A stretch of 64,000 bases of DNA from Thermoplasmata archaeon (GCA_021820525.1 JAKADM010000001.1:1-64000); one strand, 5' to 3'. Positions 9,847 through 21,300 are shown, counted from the first letter of the stretch. Numbers and translations are program-made. Notes: generated by a model from the sequence alone, not told the origin.

Positions 9847-10391
9847 TCTATAATTAAAACAGCAGCTGCTACTGTGGTTGTCCACTCATTCTCCTTAAGA
9901 ACTATGGCAGTTGAGCAGATATTTCTGGTTTGTAGAATTCTGCCTTCAAGCGTGTATTCTTCCGTGCTGTCGTCCCACTTTAATTTGTCCTGTTCTCCTG
10001 TAGTACTTGCAAGCATTTCTGCTGCCAGTTTTTCAGCAAAAAATCCGGCCTTCTTTTCTGTTTCACCGAAGCTGTGATGTTCACTCAGGTACCCCCATCT
10101 GCTTCTGTCCGTGGGTATGGCATAGCCGATGGCTGAAGATACCATTCTGTTGAGTTCATTGGATGCATTTCTGGCTAGCACTGTGAATAGAATCTGCCCA
10201 GGGGATAATTGCTTCAGGCCCATTTCCCTGTCAACAATCTCTGCCCCAGGGGGAAAAATGGAACTGACGCTAACTATGTTAAACTGAGCTATTCCCGCAT
10301 CCCTTAAGGCTTCCTCGAATGATCTGAGCATTGTGTCTCCTCTTCCTACACCTCTGGTGAAAAAGAGTTTTGAAGGTACTAAATTTGTCAT
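9843..10391 (-). CDS. pdaD: Pyruvoyl-dependent arginine decarboxylase
   Basis: Self-processing decarboxylase converting arginine to agmatine, the first step of archaeal polyamine synthesis and of agmatidine modification of tRNA-Ile. The proenzyme is expected to cleave within VSSIFPPG, between Ser43 and Ser44, creating the N-terminal pyruvoyl group of the alpha chain. [12 protein letters not shown] and LARNASNE are highly conserved family segments. The length of 182 aa, close to the usual ~165, is complete. It shares an ATGA junction with leuS. An aspartate-alpha-decarboxylase-like or other specificity is unlikely given these motifs. Confidence 0.93.
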   Translation of the reverse strand: MTNLVPSKLFFTRGVGRGDTMLRSFEEALRDAGIAQFNIVSVSSIFPPGAEIVDREMGLKQLSPGQILFTVLARNASNELNRMVSSAIGYAIPTDRSRWGYLSEHHSFGETEKKAGFFAEKLAAEMLASTTGEQDKLKWDDSTEEYTLEGRILQTRNICSTAIVLKENEWTTTVAAAVLIIE

Positions 10392-10439
10392 GTTGTGAAG
10401 TGTATCTTACTATGAGATAAAAATCTGATCTTGAATGGT

Positions 10440-10841
10440 TTAAACATCTATTACAATATCTAGTACGCCTTCCACAGTTTGGTTTCCAGAAAAAGTGGCC
10501 GCCTTAGGTATATTAATCAGGTTTGCCTGATCTTCAAAGGAGCAAAATTCAATATTTATCTTAACCTGTTTATCCTCATTTAGGATATCTACACTTACCG
10601 GAATTGCATGATCCTGATCAAAAATGTATATCAGTTTATTCAATAAATTTACGCCCAATTTTTGCATGTCATTGTTTTCATTATAAGTGTAAGAAATTAT
10701 GTATCTCTCAGGACATTTTACTTGGACTTCTTCAATCAAAAGATATCTGTAGCCAGAAATCAAAGATCTAATGAAATCCTCAGAACTGATGTAATTAATC
10801 CTTAATTTGATATCAGACATGTGTTCAAGAATAGTGTACAT
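10440..10841 (-). CDS. Small hypothetical protein
   Basis: I do not recognise this protein. From the ATG at 10841 it is about 133 aa; a TTG at 10859 and another ATG at 10820 are alternatives. It is predicted to be soluble, rich in Ile/Asn/Glu, with alternating hydrophobic patterns (for example VKINIEFCSF and GVLDIVIDV) suggesting beta strands, and has no membrane segment or obvious metal motif. A TATA-like AAATTTAATAATCC lies about 25-30 bp upstream, supporting its own promoter. It sits between the tetraether synthase and the arginine decarboxylase, on the same strand, with no clear functional link. Its composition is more A+T-rich than its neighbours. Confidence 0.55.
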   Translation of the reverse strand: MYTILEHMSDIKLRINYISSEDFIRSLISGYRYLLIEEVQVKCPERYIISYTYNENNDMQKLGVNLLNKLIYIFDQDHAIPVSVDILNEDKQVKINIEFCSFEDQANLINIPKAATFSGNQTVEGVLDIVIDV

Positions 10842-10892
10842 ATGAAAATTGAAACCCAAACTGGATTATTAAATTTTAAAAAAATGGAAAAA

Positions 10893-12716
10893 TTAGTCCT
10901 CAGGTCTTGAGGAGGAGATCACCGGAATTGCCTCATCCAGGTTAAGTCCAATCTCATCCTGGGAAAGTTTCCTTCCAATACTCTTCTCATAGAAGTTTAT
11001 GATTGATCTCTTCTCTTCCATTGTGTATTCCCTGAAGTACTTCTCCTTTTTGAGGTTCTTGCCGGTTTTTTCTTCATATGTTTTTGCAGGTATGGAGTAC
11101 TTTCTCTGTGTTGCATCCCTGTAAAGCTCAGGTATAACGTTGAACGCACAGAATGGAACAACTCTCCCATCAGGCATTGCATAGTGTATATCGCATCTCT
11201 CTACTCTGTCCACATCATATGTGTACGGGTCCATGAAGTGCATGAAACCTATGAACATACTCTTGTAGTGGAATGCCTTGAGACCGTGGTAATCTCCCTC
11301 TGTGAATGCATTGTATATCATATCCTTCAGGCTGAAGTCCTTTGGAGCCTTCTCATAGTCAACAAACTTCTTCATGTTCTTTAGAAGTTTAGCCAGTGAT
11401 GAGGCCTTGGAGAGTGTCTTGACACTTGATCCCTTTATGTCGTCGGAAAGTTCTCCTATGTACTCGAACATTCCCCTGACATCTATGAACCTGGTTATTG
11501 GTGTAATCTTGTCTCCCTCTTTGAAGAGATATGTTCCCATTCCGCAGGCGAAGTGGATGGAAAGCTTGTACATATCCTTTCCTTTGAGTTGTTCAACAAA
11601 GTTTGATATCTTTGTTGTGGATGGAACCGTGAAGAAATCCTCCCTTCCAATTAACCCGTCTGTCTGCTGTTCAATCTTCTTTATGCATCCAGGGATTGTA
11701 ACTCTCTGTTTTTCTCTCATTCTGTCTGGCATTCTTCCGACCAAACTCACAGGCTGGAAGTTAACGGCTCTCACTGCGTCTATGTTGTTTATACCAAACT
11801 TTATGATATCCCCAAGGTACATATCATTAATTCCACCTATGACCGTAGGAACCAGAACCACACCAAGTGGTGCATTCTTATAGTTCTCAAGTGCTGCAGG
11901 AATCTCCCAGAAGTTCTTGGGATTAGATCTTGGGGTTGGGCCATCGAAACTTGTGTATATGACGTTTGATCCGGCTTCTCTTATCTTCTTCGGGAAGTCT
12001 GGATCGAACGCAGCCCTCACACTGTTTGTGTTAAGCTGAATATGCTCGTATCCCTCTTCTCTTGCAATTCTTATGACATCAAGAATGTCGTCCCTTATGG
12101 TTGGTTCACCGCCGGTTATCTGAACTGCATTTGCTCCGACTGGCTTCTCATTCCTCATCCTTCTGAGCATCATCCTTACCTGGTCCTGTGAGGGTTCATA
12201 TATTGGCTCGTTTTCCTTTGCATAGAAGAAGCAGTACCAGCATGAAAGGTCACAGCGGTTTGTAACAACCACATTTCCCAGGCCCGTATGTGACTTGTGC
12301 TTAACGCAAAGACCGCAGTGGGTAGGGCATACTATTTTGGATTCAAGATACGCAACGTGTGGATTCAATATTTTAACCCCTGCGTCCTGCCACTTCTTGG
12401 CCTCCTCATACATTTCATAGTCTTCCCAGTACTTTTCCTTTGTTATTCCATGCTCTGAGCATTCCTTGATTAACTTTACTTCTCCGCCATTTTCATAAAC
12501 TATGGCAGGTATTCTCATCTGATCAAATTTTTCATCGTCAACACATATGGGACAGAGACTCTCTGTAACCCTTATTAAAAGCATGTCGTCGTTTACAAGA
12601 TGACCCATGCTCTCAACAAATTCATCTACTGTCTTGAAAGGCGCATTCTTACTTATCTCGAAATCAGATGCAAATCTGATATTCGGATACTTGTTTTTTT
12701 CCTCAATTGCGATCAT
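10893..12716 (-). CDS. tes: Radical SAM tetraether lipid synthase (Tes type)
   Basis: A radical S-adenosylmethionine enzyme resembling MJ0619/Tes, which joins two archaeol-type chains tail-to-tail to make membrane-spanning tetraethers (GDGTs) from diether lipids. The radical SAM cluster site is CDLSCWYC (CX3CX2C; C155, C159, C162), followed by QITGGEPT. Extra cysteine sets, CPIC at 55-58 and CPTHCGLC at 130-137, fit the additional metal-binding sites of Tes. About 607 aa from the ATG at 12716, chosen because AGGTGA lies just upstream; a GTG at 12728 is the alternative. Tetraethers are known to dominate Thermoplasmatales membranes. Assignment rests on motif resemblance; a related radical SAM methylase is less likely. 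Confidence 0.85.
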   Translation of the reverse strand: MIAIEEKNKYPNIRFASDFEISKNAPFKTVDEFVESMGHLVNDDMLLIRVTESLCPICVDDEKFDQMRIPAIVYENGGEVKLIKECSEHGITKEKYWEDYEMYEEAKKWQDAGVKILNPHVAYLESKIVCPTHCGLCVKHKSHTGLGNVVVTNRCDLSCWYCFFYAKENEPIYEPSQDQVRMMLRRMRNEKPVGANAVQITGGEPTIRDDILDVIRIAREEGYEHIQLNTNSVRAAFDPDFPKKIREAGSNVIYTSFDGPTPRSNPKNFWEIPAALENYKNAPLGVVLVPTVIGGINDMYLGDIIKFGINNIDAVRAVNFQPVSLVGRMPDRMREKQRVTIPGCIKKIEQQTDGLIGREDFFTVPSTTKISNFVEQLKGKDMYKLSIHFACGMGTYLFKEGDKITPITRFIDVRGMFEYIGELSDDIKGSSVKTLSKASSLAKLLKNMKKFVDYEKAPKDFSLKDMIYNAFTEGDYHGLKAFHYKSMFIGFMHFMDPYTYDVDRVERCDIHYAMPDGRVVPFCAFNVIPELYRDATQRKYSIPAKTYEEKTGKNLKKEKYFREYTMEEKRSIINFYEKSIGRKLSQDEIGLNLDEAIPVISSSRPED

Positions 12717-12791
12717 TTTTTGAATCACCTATTTTTACATTATAGCATATAGATAATTAAAAGTGTTTTGTAGTATTGAAAACTAAATAAA

Positions 12792-12806
12792 GACAGATTA
12801 TCTGTC
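12792..12806. promoter_or_regulatory. Perfect 7-bp dyad upstream of the tetraether synthase gene
   Basis: GACAGAT-T-ATCTGTC is a perfect inverted repeat with a single central base. It lies about 76 bp upstream of the tetraether synthase start, in the 183-bp gap after pheT, where I see no gene. It could be an operator for the synthase promoter, or chance in A+T-rich DNA. Confidence 0.4.
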
Positions 12807-12911
12807 AACAATTGTAACAAAAAAGGATACAATATGATGGATTTAACGAGTTTCTATTATTATCATTTTGTCCAATATTATTGAATATATGGGTATTTCT
12901 GCCCTCAGATT

Positions 12912-14519
12912 TTAAGTGTTATCCTTAACTAATGGTTTTAAAATTTGATATAACTTTTCAAGGTTTATTTGGAAATAGGTTACTGGAAAATTGAAGGTAT
13001 ATTTACCTATAAGCTCTGGATTCGCCTCCCCTATAAGGCCAATCTCAATTCCATTGACTTCTATTATACCGGATCTACCGTCAATCAATTCCTCAGATTT
13101 ATGGGCAACTATTAGCGGCTTGATATCTGTGAATGCATTTAAAAGCCTATCTAAATAACCTTTTATTTCAGAGTAGTTAGAATGCCTTCCACTGGTGGAA
13201 ACACCCAGAGATCTATACTGATTGCCCCTAAGGAACACATCTCCTATTTCAAATATTTTTTGTGGAAATCCATATTGTTTGTTTCTCTGGTAAAAATCTA
13301 GAAAACCATATAACATGTCCTTTCGCAGGATGGAGTATTCGTCGCTCTTCGTATTGAGTATCTTGATTGAGTCATCTCCACCATTTCCTCTTAAAACGAA
13401 ATTAATCACCTCCTGAAATCCAAGTGAAACCATCAAATTGCGCAGTTTAGACGAAAAATAGTTCATATCTTCAAATTTTCCTGTGAAACTTGAAACAAGA
13501 GGCTTTTCTTTTATGTTATTTATTCCGTATGCTTTTACAAAGTCCTCTATCAAATCCTCCATCCCCATAACATCTATTCTTTCCAGGGGGACTTTAACTT
13601 TTTTAATATCACCAGAATATCCCATTTTTGTCAAATTGCTCATTATATCTCTTTCATCACTTTTGATCCCAGTTAGCTCAATGAAAGCATTTTTATTTAT
13701 CTCCATTTCCATTTCATTAAGCTTATTCTTCGCATATTCTGTATCCATACTGGAAAGTAATTTGCAGTCAATTCCTAATTTTTGAAAGTACCCAAGGCTT
13801 AACCTTAACCCCTGAATCAGACCATATAAACTTGTAGATGTTATGTCTACAAGAATATTCTTCGTATTTTGATCCACTCTTGTTCTACCGGAGTTAAAGA
13901 AAGGAGGTATGGATATTGGCCCCTTTTCATCATTCAAGGCCCATATTTTCCCCGTATCCATATTTACTTCCAGAATATTCTTATATTCTATGCCTTTTGG
14001 ATGCTCATTTAGAAGATCTCTGAGTTTTCCGGACTTTAGATCATACGTTTCAAAATCGCTTGCAGTGTCTATCCAATCATAAGTAATGTTTCCAGAGATT
14101 TTGTTATTATCATGAACACCAAAAGCGAACTGTTTCCTTTTTTTTCCAACTGTTTCACTAAGGCGATCCAGATAGTTTACACTGTCCAAAATGGCTCCTA
14201 TTTCGCTTTGTTGGTAATCAACTTCAAATGCAGCAGCAAATTCTCTGCTGGCAGGCTTATTGTTTTGTAAAAGACGCTTTGAACTCTTCAGAGTACCTCG
14301 TTTCCTTACATTTCCAGCAAAGTTTTCCATACTCTCCTTTAGGGAGTATAGCGAAAAGAGATCGGGCCTGTCTGGGTTAAATTCTAATTTAATTTCCTCA
14401 TCTATTTCCAAACTGAATCCAATGACACGGGAGAACATGAGAAGGCTTTCTTCCCAGTCAGGACCAATAATTTTTTCAACATTTTGCTTGCTTTCCCTTA
14501 GAACTACCAATTTTTTCAC
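12912..14519 (-). CDS. pheT: Phenylalanyl-tRNA synthetase beta subunit
   Basis: Beta chain of the heterotetrameric class II PheRS that charges tRNA-Phe. The 535-aa size is that of the archaeal/eukaryal short form, which lacks the bacterial N-terminal OB fold. Recognisable segments are EFNPDRPDLFS near residue 47, FGVHDNNKISG in the B3/4 editing region, SSTLYGLIQG-like text, RRKDM-type LRKDMLYG and FEIGDVF in the catalytic-like module. The gene starts by overlapping the preceding ribbon-helix-helix gene by 4 bp. The alpha subunit gene is not in the window. Confidence 0.92.
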   Translation of the reverse strand: MKKLVVLRESKQNVEKIIGPDWEESLLMFSRVIGFSLEIDEEIKLEFNPDRPDLFSLYSLKESMENFAGNVRKRGTLKSSKRLLQNNKPASREFAAAFEVDYQQSEIGAILDSVNYLDRLSETVGKKRKQFAFGVHDNNKISGNITYDWIDTASDFETYDLKSGKLRDLLNEHPKGIEYKNILEVNMDTGKIWALNDEKGPISIPPFFNSGRTRVDQNTKNILVDITSTSLYGLIQGLRLSLGYFQKLGIDCKLLSSMDTEYAKNKLNEMEMEINKNAFIELTGIKSDERDIMSNLTKMGYSGDIKKVKVPLERIDVMGMEDLIEDFVKAYGINNIKEKPLVSSFTGKFEDMNYFSSKLRNLMVSLGFQEVINFVLRGNGGDDSIKILNTKSDEYSILRKDMLYGFLDFYQRNKQYGFPQKIFEIGDVFLRGNQYRSLGVSTSGRHSNYSEIKGYLDRLLNAFTDIKPLIVAHKSEELIDGRSGIIEVNGIEIGLIGEANPELIGKYTFNFPVTYFQINLEKLYQILKPLVKDNT

Positions 14520-14836
14520 CTGTTTCCCTTATCTAAACTTTTATCCAAATTTTGAGCCATATATTCCTTTACAATGGTCCTTATAAGTTCATCGATGGAT
14601 ATGGCTTCCCCTTTTTCTATAATGCTATTAAGGTTGTCGACCATTCTGTTAGTCAGTTTTACCTGAATGTTCTTAACATTGTTTGAATCATCATACTTAC
14701 TTAGCAAATCTGTGATTGCTTGCCTGATAACCTCTGATATAGTCTCTTTGTGCAACGTTTCTCTTAATTTAGTTAATTTGTCCAAATCTTCTTCTGATAC
14801 TCTTATTGTAATTCTGTAGGGGACCGACATGTTCAT
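14516..14836 (-). CDS. Tandem ribbon-helix-helix DNA-binding protein
   Basis: A 106-aa protein with two ribbon-helix-helix units in one chain. The first is YRITIRVSEEDLDKLTKLR with the helix SEVIRQAITDLL; the second, after a short linker, is NIQVKLTNRMVDNLNSII with IDELIRTIVKEYM. RHH proteins normally act as dimers of single units, so one chain could form an intramolecular pair. Archaeal CopG/NikR-like factors of this shape bind short inverted repeats. The gene is transcribed with pheT through a 4-bp overlap. A TATA-like GATTTATTAAAGC lies about 30 bp upstream of the start. The regulated genes are unknown. Confidence 0.75.
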   Translation of the reverse strand: MNMSVPYRITIRVSEEDLDKLTKLRETLHKETISEVIRQAITDLLSKYDDSNNVKNIQVKLTNRMVDNLNSIIEKGEAISIDELIRTIVKEYMAQNLDKSLDKGNR

Positions 14837-15341
14837 CTAACCATTGAGGGACAATAATGTTTTGCTTTAATAAATCTTTTAGCCCATAAATCATTTTAAA
14901 ATAATTTAGGTGAGTCGTTTTTCATTTTAATTTGTTTCTAAATTTATTTAGAATCATATTCTATCAATCTATCACTTTCGTTTCCATTTATATTTGATAT
15001 TCAAGGCAGAATTTATAAAACTTTTATTTAATGTCCATGCAATTTCACCTTAATTTCTTTTTTCCAAAATCTACCATCATTGCTTTATCTCGTTTATTGT
15101 GTTATTACTGATTTCTTTTGATTTTAGTGTTAGGATCTATAAATGGAAGGCGCAACTTCTGAGTATCTATTAAACATGGGATAAAGTTAAAACACTTAAT
15201 GAGACGTTTGCAATCTAACCACCGTTAATTTTCCTTGAAAACATCTATGTATCTTTTCATAAGTGATGAATGTTGGAAAACATCCACTACAGTTAAACAT
15301 TCTTATATGTAGATTGTATTAGCGTTTTCGGTAGTCATACA
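14837..15341. other. 505-bp region without a recognisable gene
   Basis: This divergent spacer separates the RHH-pheT unit from aglB and is strongly A+T-rich. I find no open frame of convincing length, no tRNA shape and no clear repeat. Its right end contains the aglB promoter and its left end the RHH gene promoter. An unannotated small RNA or a long regulatory region is possible but not shown. Confidence 0.6.
15302..15309 (+). promoter_or_regulatory. TATA-like box of aglB
   Basis: CTTATATG lies about 36 bp upstream of the aglB ATG, predicting a start of transcription near 15330 and a very short leader. Assigned by sequence and spacing only. Confidence 0.4.
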
Positions 15342-18300
15342 ATGGAACTCCAAGAAATTAAGGCTGTTAACAGATTCAGAGGTTGGTTTAGCAGAAACTG
15401 GGAGTTCGTGGGAGTATTTCTCCTGTTTTCACTGTACATGTTTCTCGGAAATTTCTTCATGTGGGGACAGGCATTCCTTGATGGTCTCGCGAATTTCTCA
15501 GGGGGCAGTGACCCCTATTTCAACTATATATTTATTCAGTATATTCTTGCCCACCACCAATCGCTTCTGTACACATATAATTTGAATTATCCTATAGGTT
15601 CGCATAATCCAAGAAATCCATTCTTTCACTGGATGATAGTTTTCGTCTCAGAAATAACTGCACCAATATTTGGTAGTGCATCGACAGCAGCATACTATTC
15701 ATTTATGGAGTTCGATGCAGTTTTCGGTGCTCTCTTAATCATTCCGGTGTATTTGCTTGGAAAGAGTATTCTTGGAAAGAAGGCTGGAATGCTGGGTGCA
15801 ATATTGTACACGCTGATGCCCAGCAATCTGACATCAGGTATTCTTTCAGATGGAAGAATGCACACCCCGGAACTTATTTTCGCATTTTTTACAATCTACT
15901 TTCTCGAGAGATCAGTTAAATATCTATCAAAGGAAAGGATTATAACAGGTAGTTTGACCAAGGTAAATAAATATTATTATGATATAATAGAATATATCTC
16001 ACAAAATAAGAAGGGAACAGTTTATGCATTGCTCTCAGGGGCATCCTTTGGGGCTCTTGCTCTTTCATGGCAGGGATACGCTTACATACTTGCCATAGTT
16101 GCAATATATGTAGTTGTACAGTTGCTTGTTAATCTTTTCCTTGGAAGAAATAATGGATATTTATTGTATGTAAGCACCATTTTTGTAGTTCTTTCATTCT
16201 CAATGGCTGCTTATTACTATTATGCTGCTGATAACACCCCTTCACTGTGGTTCATTCCACCATTGATGATCGGGGTGGTGATGATTTTGATAAGCGCCCT
16301 CATATCCATATTTGGGAGGAAACCATGGATTATATCTGTGCCTGCGTTGATTGTTTCTGTGTCAGCTGTTTTACTGGCAACATATTTCCTCACACCACAC
16401 ATATTTGATGAAATTATATCCGGAGAGGGCTATTTCATTAAGAACAGAGTTTATAGCACCATTGCTGAGGCACAGGCTCCTGCACTTGGGCAGTATATAG
16501 GAGGCTTTGGTGTTGCACAGTTCATACTTGGAATAGGCGGTTTTGGATATGTCATATATAGATTCCTTAGAGAAAGAACTGATTCATTGCTTTTGCTTAT
16601 AATATTCAGTGGCGTTTCCATATATATGAGTTTTACTGCTGGAAGATTTAATATTACTGCAGCTCCAAGCTATGCCATAATGGGTGGAGCCTTGATATAT
16701 TACTTTGCCTCCATATTGAAAGTAGACAGTATTTCAACCAATCCTTCAAGAAAGTCATTCAGAAAGGCAAGTGGTTTGAAGGGCAATATTAAATGGCTCC
16801 AGGTCCTTTTCGTGTTTCTTCTTGTATTTGCACTTCTTATTCCTTCGGGTCTTGGAGTTGTATCCACAGCCGTTCCTGCCAATTCAGCAAACCAGATAAA
16901 TAAGGAAGTATACAGCGCCCTTCCATCCTTTGCCAAACCTCCAACATTCGAAGCAAACACTTCAGCGTACTTTGGAACAACTGGCAGTTTCATCACTAAC
17001 TCATCAACACCCCTCTCCCAATCTTTTGCCTGGTTTGCCACTCAGCAATCCAATTTACCAATATCACAGAAACCAGCCTATGTAGACTGGTGGGATTATG
17101 GTTTCCAGGAACTGTATCAGGGAAAACATCCAACCGTGGCGGATGATTTTCAGCAGGCTTATCAGATTGCGGGACAGATTTTACTATCAACTAACCAGTC
17201 TCAGATTATTTCCTTGATGGCTGCGAGATTGATACAGGCTTCATTCATAAACAACTCAGGACATTACACACCACAGCTTAAGGCAGCTCTTTCACAATAT
17301 CTTAGCAATCAGGAATTGAATCTGATTCAGCAAATATATGAAAATCCTCATCAGTTTGTTCCATGGATACTTGATAACTCATCAGTATACGGTAATTATA
17401 TTCCAGGAATATCAAACCAAAATGCTTACTATGTTCTTGTAAAAGGACAGCTGGCCTCTAAATTACCATTATCACAAATTGTGAATCTTTACCAGTCAGT
17501 GCAGAGAGCTACTGGCTGGTCCATCCAGTATATTCAAACAGATCACAATCTTTTCCCGCTTTCTGGACTTGATACAGGAATTTTCTACGCGCCGGCATAT
17601 TTAACAGATACACCCTCTTATACCACCCAATCTGGAGGGGTTGTGCCATATGAGTACTATCAGATTTATGCTGTCACATCCAATGGAACATTCCCACTCA
17701 ATCAAACACCTGATAACGTTATTCCAACGAATTATCAAATAACATACACTCCTGCATTCTATAACACTACAATATACAGAGCGCTTATCGGATTGCCCCC
17801 AACCGCTGTAGGCCAAACATCAGGCGTACCGGGCCTGACTTTTGGCACAAACCAGTATCAGATACAGCCCGCATGGAACATGAGCAATTTCGAGGTTTGT
17901 TATGAAGGTGTGCCTTACAATCCATTCAATAATGCCTCTGCCCATCAAAACGCCTTCAAAATAATTCCTCTGCAGCAGGCTTATCATCTGGAACAGATAC
18001 ACAGGGGTACATCCATAATATTTCCGTCAGCATTCTCCATTATTCAGGGATCAGACCCCATATTAAGATATTTCCCAGGGGCAATAATAACTGGGCAAAT
18101 CAAATCTCCAACCGGTATTCCCATATCTGGCATAAGAGTAACAATACTGGATCAATATGGTATACCTCATCAGACAGTACTATCAAACAAATATGGATAT
18201 TACAATCTAACAGGACTGCCTGGAAACGATACCCTGGTGTTTTCAGATGGTACATTAAATCAGAGAACCCTGTACGGTTCCAACATCCTTAAGGCTTTTA

Positions 18301-21300
18301 GCCTTAATATTTCAAGGCAGCAAGCTGAAAGAAAAACAATTAACGTAAATCTTACAACCGGATTGCCTCAATACTATATTGTTGAAAATTACATAATAAA
18401 AAATATAACCTCTACTGGTTCCGTTCAGATAGAAAGGCAACTTGGAATAGGTTCACATAACTACAACTCCACAAAGATATTATCCGGCACTGTCCAATTG
18501 CAGAGAGTATCCAATGGCCAGGAATATAACTTTACAATTAACAATGGATTTTACAATGCATCAAACATTGGTCCTGGAAATTATACCGTAAATGTAATAA
18601 CATCAAACGGAACAGTTTACAGAAATATACAGAATAATGTTTTAACTCCCGGCGCCCCGCTAGTTTACAACGTGAAGATCCCTCTCAACCTGATCCAGGT
18701 ATCTGTTTCACTTAACAAGCTTCCAGTAAAGAACGCTCAGATTATAATCGGAAGCAAAACATACTATACAAACAGTACCGGGAAGGCACTTGTATACGTG
18801 AATGTTGGGAACTATTCCCTTTATGCAAGGGATGGGAGCAGTGTAAGTCAGGTTAATAATATTCAGTTTACTTCTCTTGGTCAAAACAAATCAGTTAATC
18901 TTTCCCTTATTCCGGGGTCTTACGTAAACATAAACGTTAAGAATTACCTGGGAAATAATTTAACCCTTTACCCTGACGGTGATATGAGTTCTCCAGTAAA
19001 TCTGGCATGGAATGGGCAATCATATAGTGGAATTGTTACTGATGGTTATTATACCATTTATGATGCAAACAGAACTTCAGGCGTATTCTATCACATCAAT
19101 GTTTACGAAAACACAACTATGAGTATAATTGCAAGCAAGGATATGTCCATAGTTAGGGTAATGCCATATGGCATAAACCTGACTGCATTTACAGGAAAGA
19201 TTTCCATAATTTCAGGAAATACGACATTATACACGTCATTCCAGGGACAGGGAAACCTTAGCTTTATATTGCCAGCTGGCAAAACGTATGATTTCTACAT
19301 TCAGGGAGTTAAAGTTGGTGTAAATTACTATTCATCCTCAGAATACCAGTTGAATGGCAACCAGTCTGTGGTTCTGGTTCTCAACAGGGGAACTGCATTT
19401 ACTACGGGAGTATACAATCCTGATGTTGCAGGCGTTTTCACATCGACCTCAGCAGTGAACAATGGAGTCGTTATACTCAGGGAAACGGGAGAAGTGTTTG
19501 GTGCATCGCCCATATCCTCTTCAGGTGAAGCAACCTTTATCGTAAATCAGAATTATACTTCTATGCAGGCAATAGGTTATTCAATGGGTTTCTCCACTGG
19601 ACTTAGGAATGTGGATGTAAATTCCCACATCTCTTTGAATACAGTTAGTGAGAATGTATCCGTAAGGTTCATTTCTGTGAATGGGGGAGGTTTACTGGAT
19701 GGTTATCTTAACCTGATTTCTTCAAGGAGCTATAAGGAAAATATAGTTAATGGGTATGCAAACTTCTCCCTGCCTGTTGGAACATATTATCTAAATGTTT
19801 CAGGAGGAAATCAGTATGTTTCCATAAATCAGAGTCTCATAACTGTAGACACGTCCCACAGAAACTTAACCATCAGCTTTTTCTCAAAGATAAGATTGTC
19901 GGTGGTTAATTCAGATATGGCCAATATCTATTCTTTGCAAAATGGTACATTTATACAGAACCTTGATTCAAATCCAATAGTATTACCAGGTTCATACATT
20001 CTTTATGCTGCAAACTCTTCCGGTTTAGCAAACATTACAGTCATAAGTGTAAACCTGAATGGGACAATACTTCCCAATTATGCAACATCATACATATTGA
20101 ATTTGAGCAATAGCCTTTCACTTAACAATCTTAATGTGAAGATAGGATTCAGTGGGTTATCTTTTATAACTAATATGACCAACCTTTTCCTTCCCTCGGG
20201 TCACTATGTTCTTTCTTACAATCAGGAAATATTAAACTCTACGGGAGAATATGTAGTATATTCAGCCAACGAAAGCCTGTATCTTGACCAAAATACCTTT
20301 GAAAACATAAAAGTTTATTCAAAGGAGTTCAAAACACCTATAACAGGTATTACAGCTTTGGATAACTTGCCTGAAGGGCCGACTTCTGTTGCAGTATATG
20401 AAAATAACAGGATGATTGCAGAAACCAATACTACCGGAAGCAGTTCATTTTCATTTAATCTACAGAATGGAACCTACACCCTATACTCCTTTAACTCCGC
20501 AAAGATGCTGGCAAATATAACTGAAATAACAGTAAACCCATTTGAAAGCAACTTAAACATTAGAGTAAACTTATTGCAGTCCTACAATACATACATTTAT
20601 ACATCCATAGGAAAAACCATGTTTAAAAACACAGTAAACATAACATCTAATGTGGGGTCATTCAGCGTTCTTTCCAACGGTTTGCCAGTCATTCTCCCAT
20701 CACATAACTATGATTTCCAATCTTACGTTTCAAGTTCATTCAATGTTAGCAACATAACATTTTATCAGGAGTTCTCAGGAAGTCTGAATAAATATGTAAA
20801 TGGAACATCAGTGGTTCAGATAGTCCTGGCAAAGCAGACGATAGGAAATCTCAATATTACACAGCACTTAACACCACAGTTTAATGAAACATCCGGAAGA
20901 AGTGTGATTGTTAACTTCACTCTTACAAATATGCTTAACACGCCTGCAAATCTTACCCTATCCTCTGGATCTGCAGATTGGAAGATCATGTTTAACAAGT
21001 CCGTAATTAAAAACCTGCCCATAACTGGAAAGGTAAATATATCTGCAAACATAACAAACAGGTATCTGGTTGAAGGCGGAGTTGAAAATATACCATTATC
21101 AGTCAGTTATAATGGAATCTCCACAACTCTGTATCTAAAGTTGAACGTAAGCAAGTTCTATGGTGTAAATCTCACCGTAAAGGATCCAATATTGGGTTTC
21201 AACAACGGAAACGGAACATATACACTGCTATTCAAGAATACTGGAAATGTAAATGAAACTGTTAATTTCAGCGCATTAAAGACAAGCATAATTCAGGGGA

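Noticed and set aside
11374-11883. A 169-codon plus-strand frame opposite the tetraether synthase
   Set aside because: Antisense of a highly conserved radical SAM protein; composition is that of a shadow.
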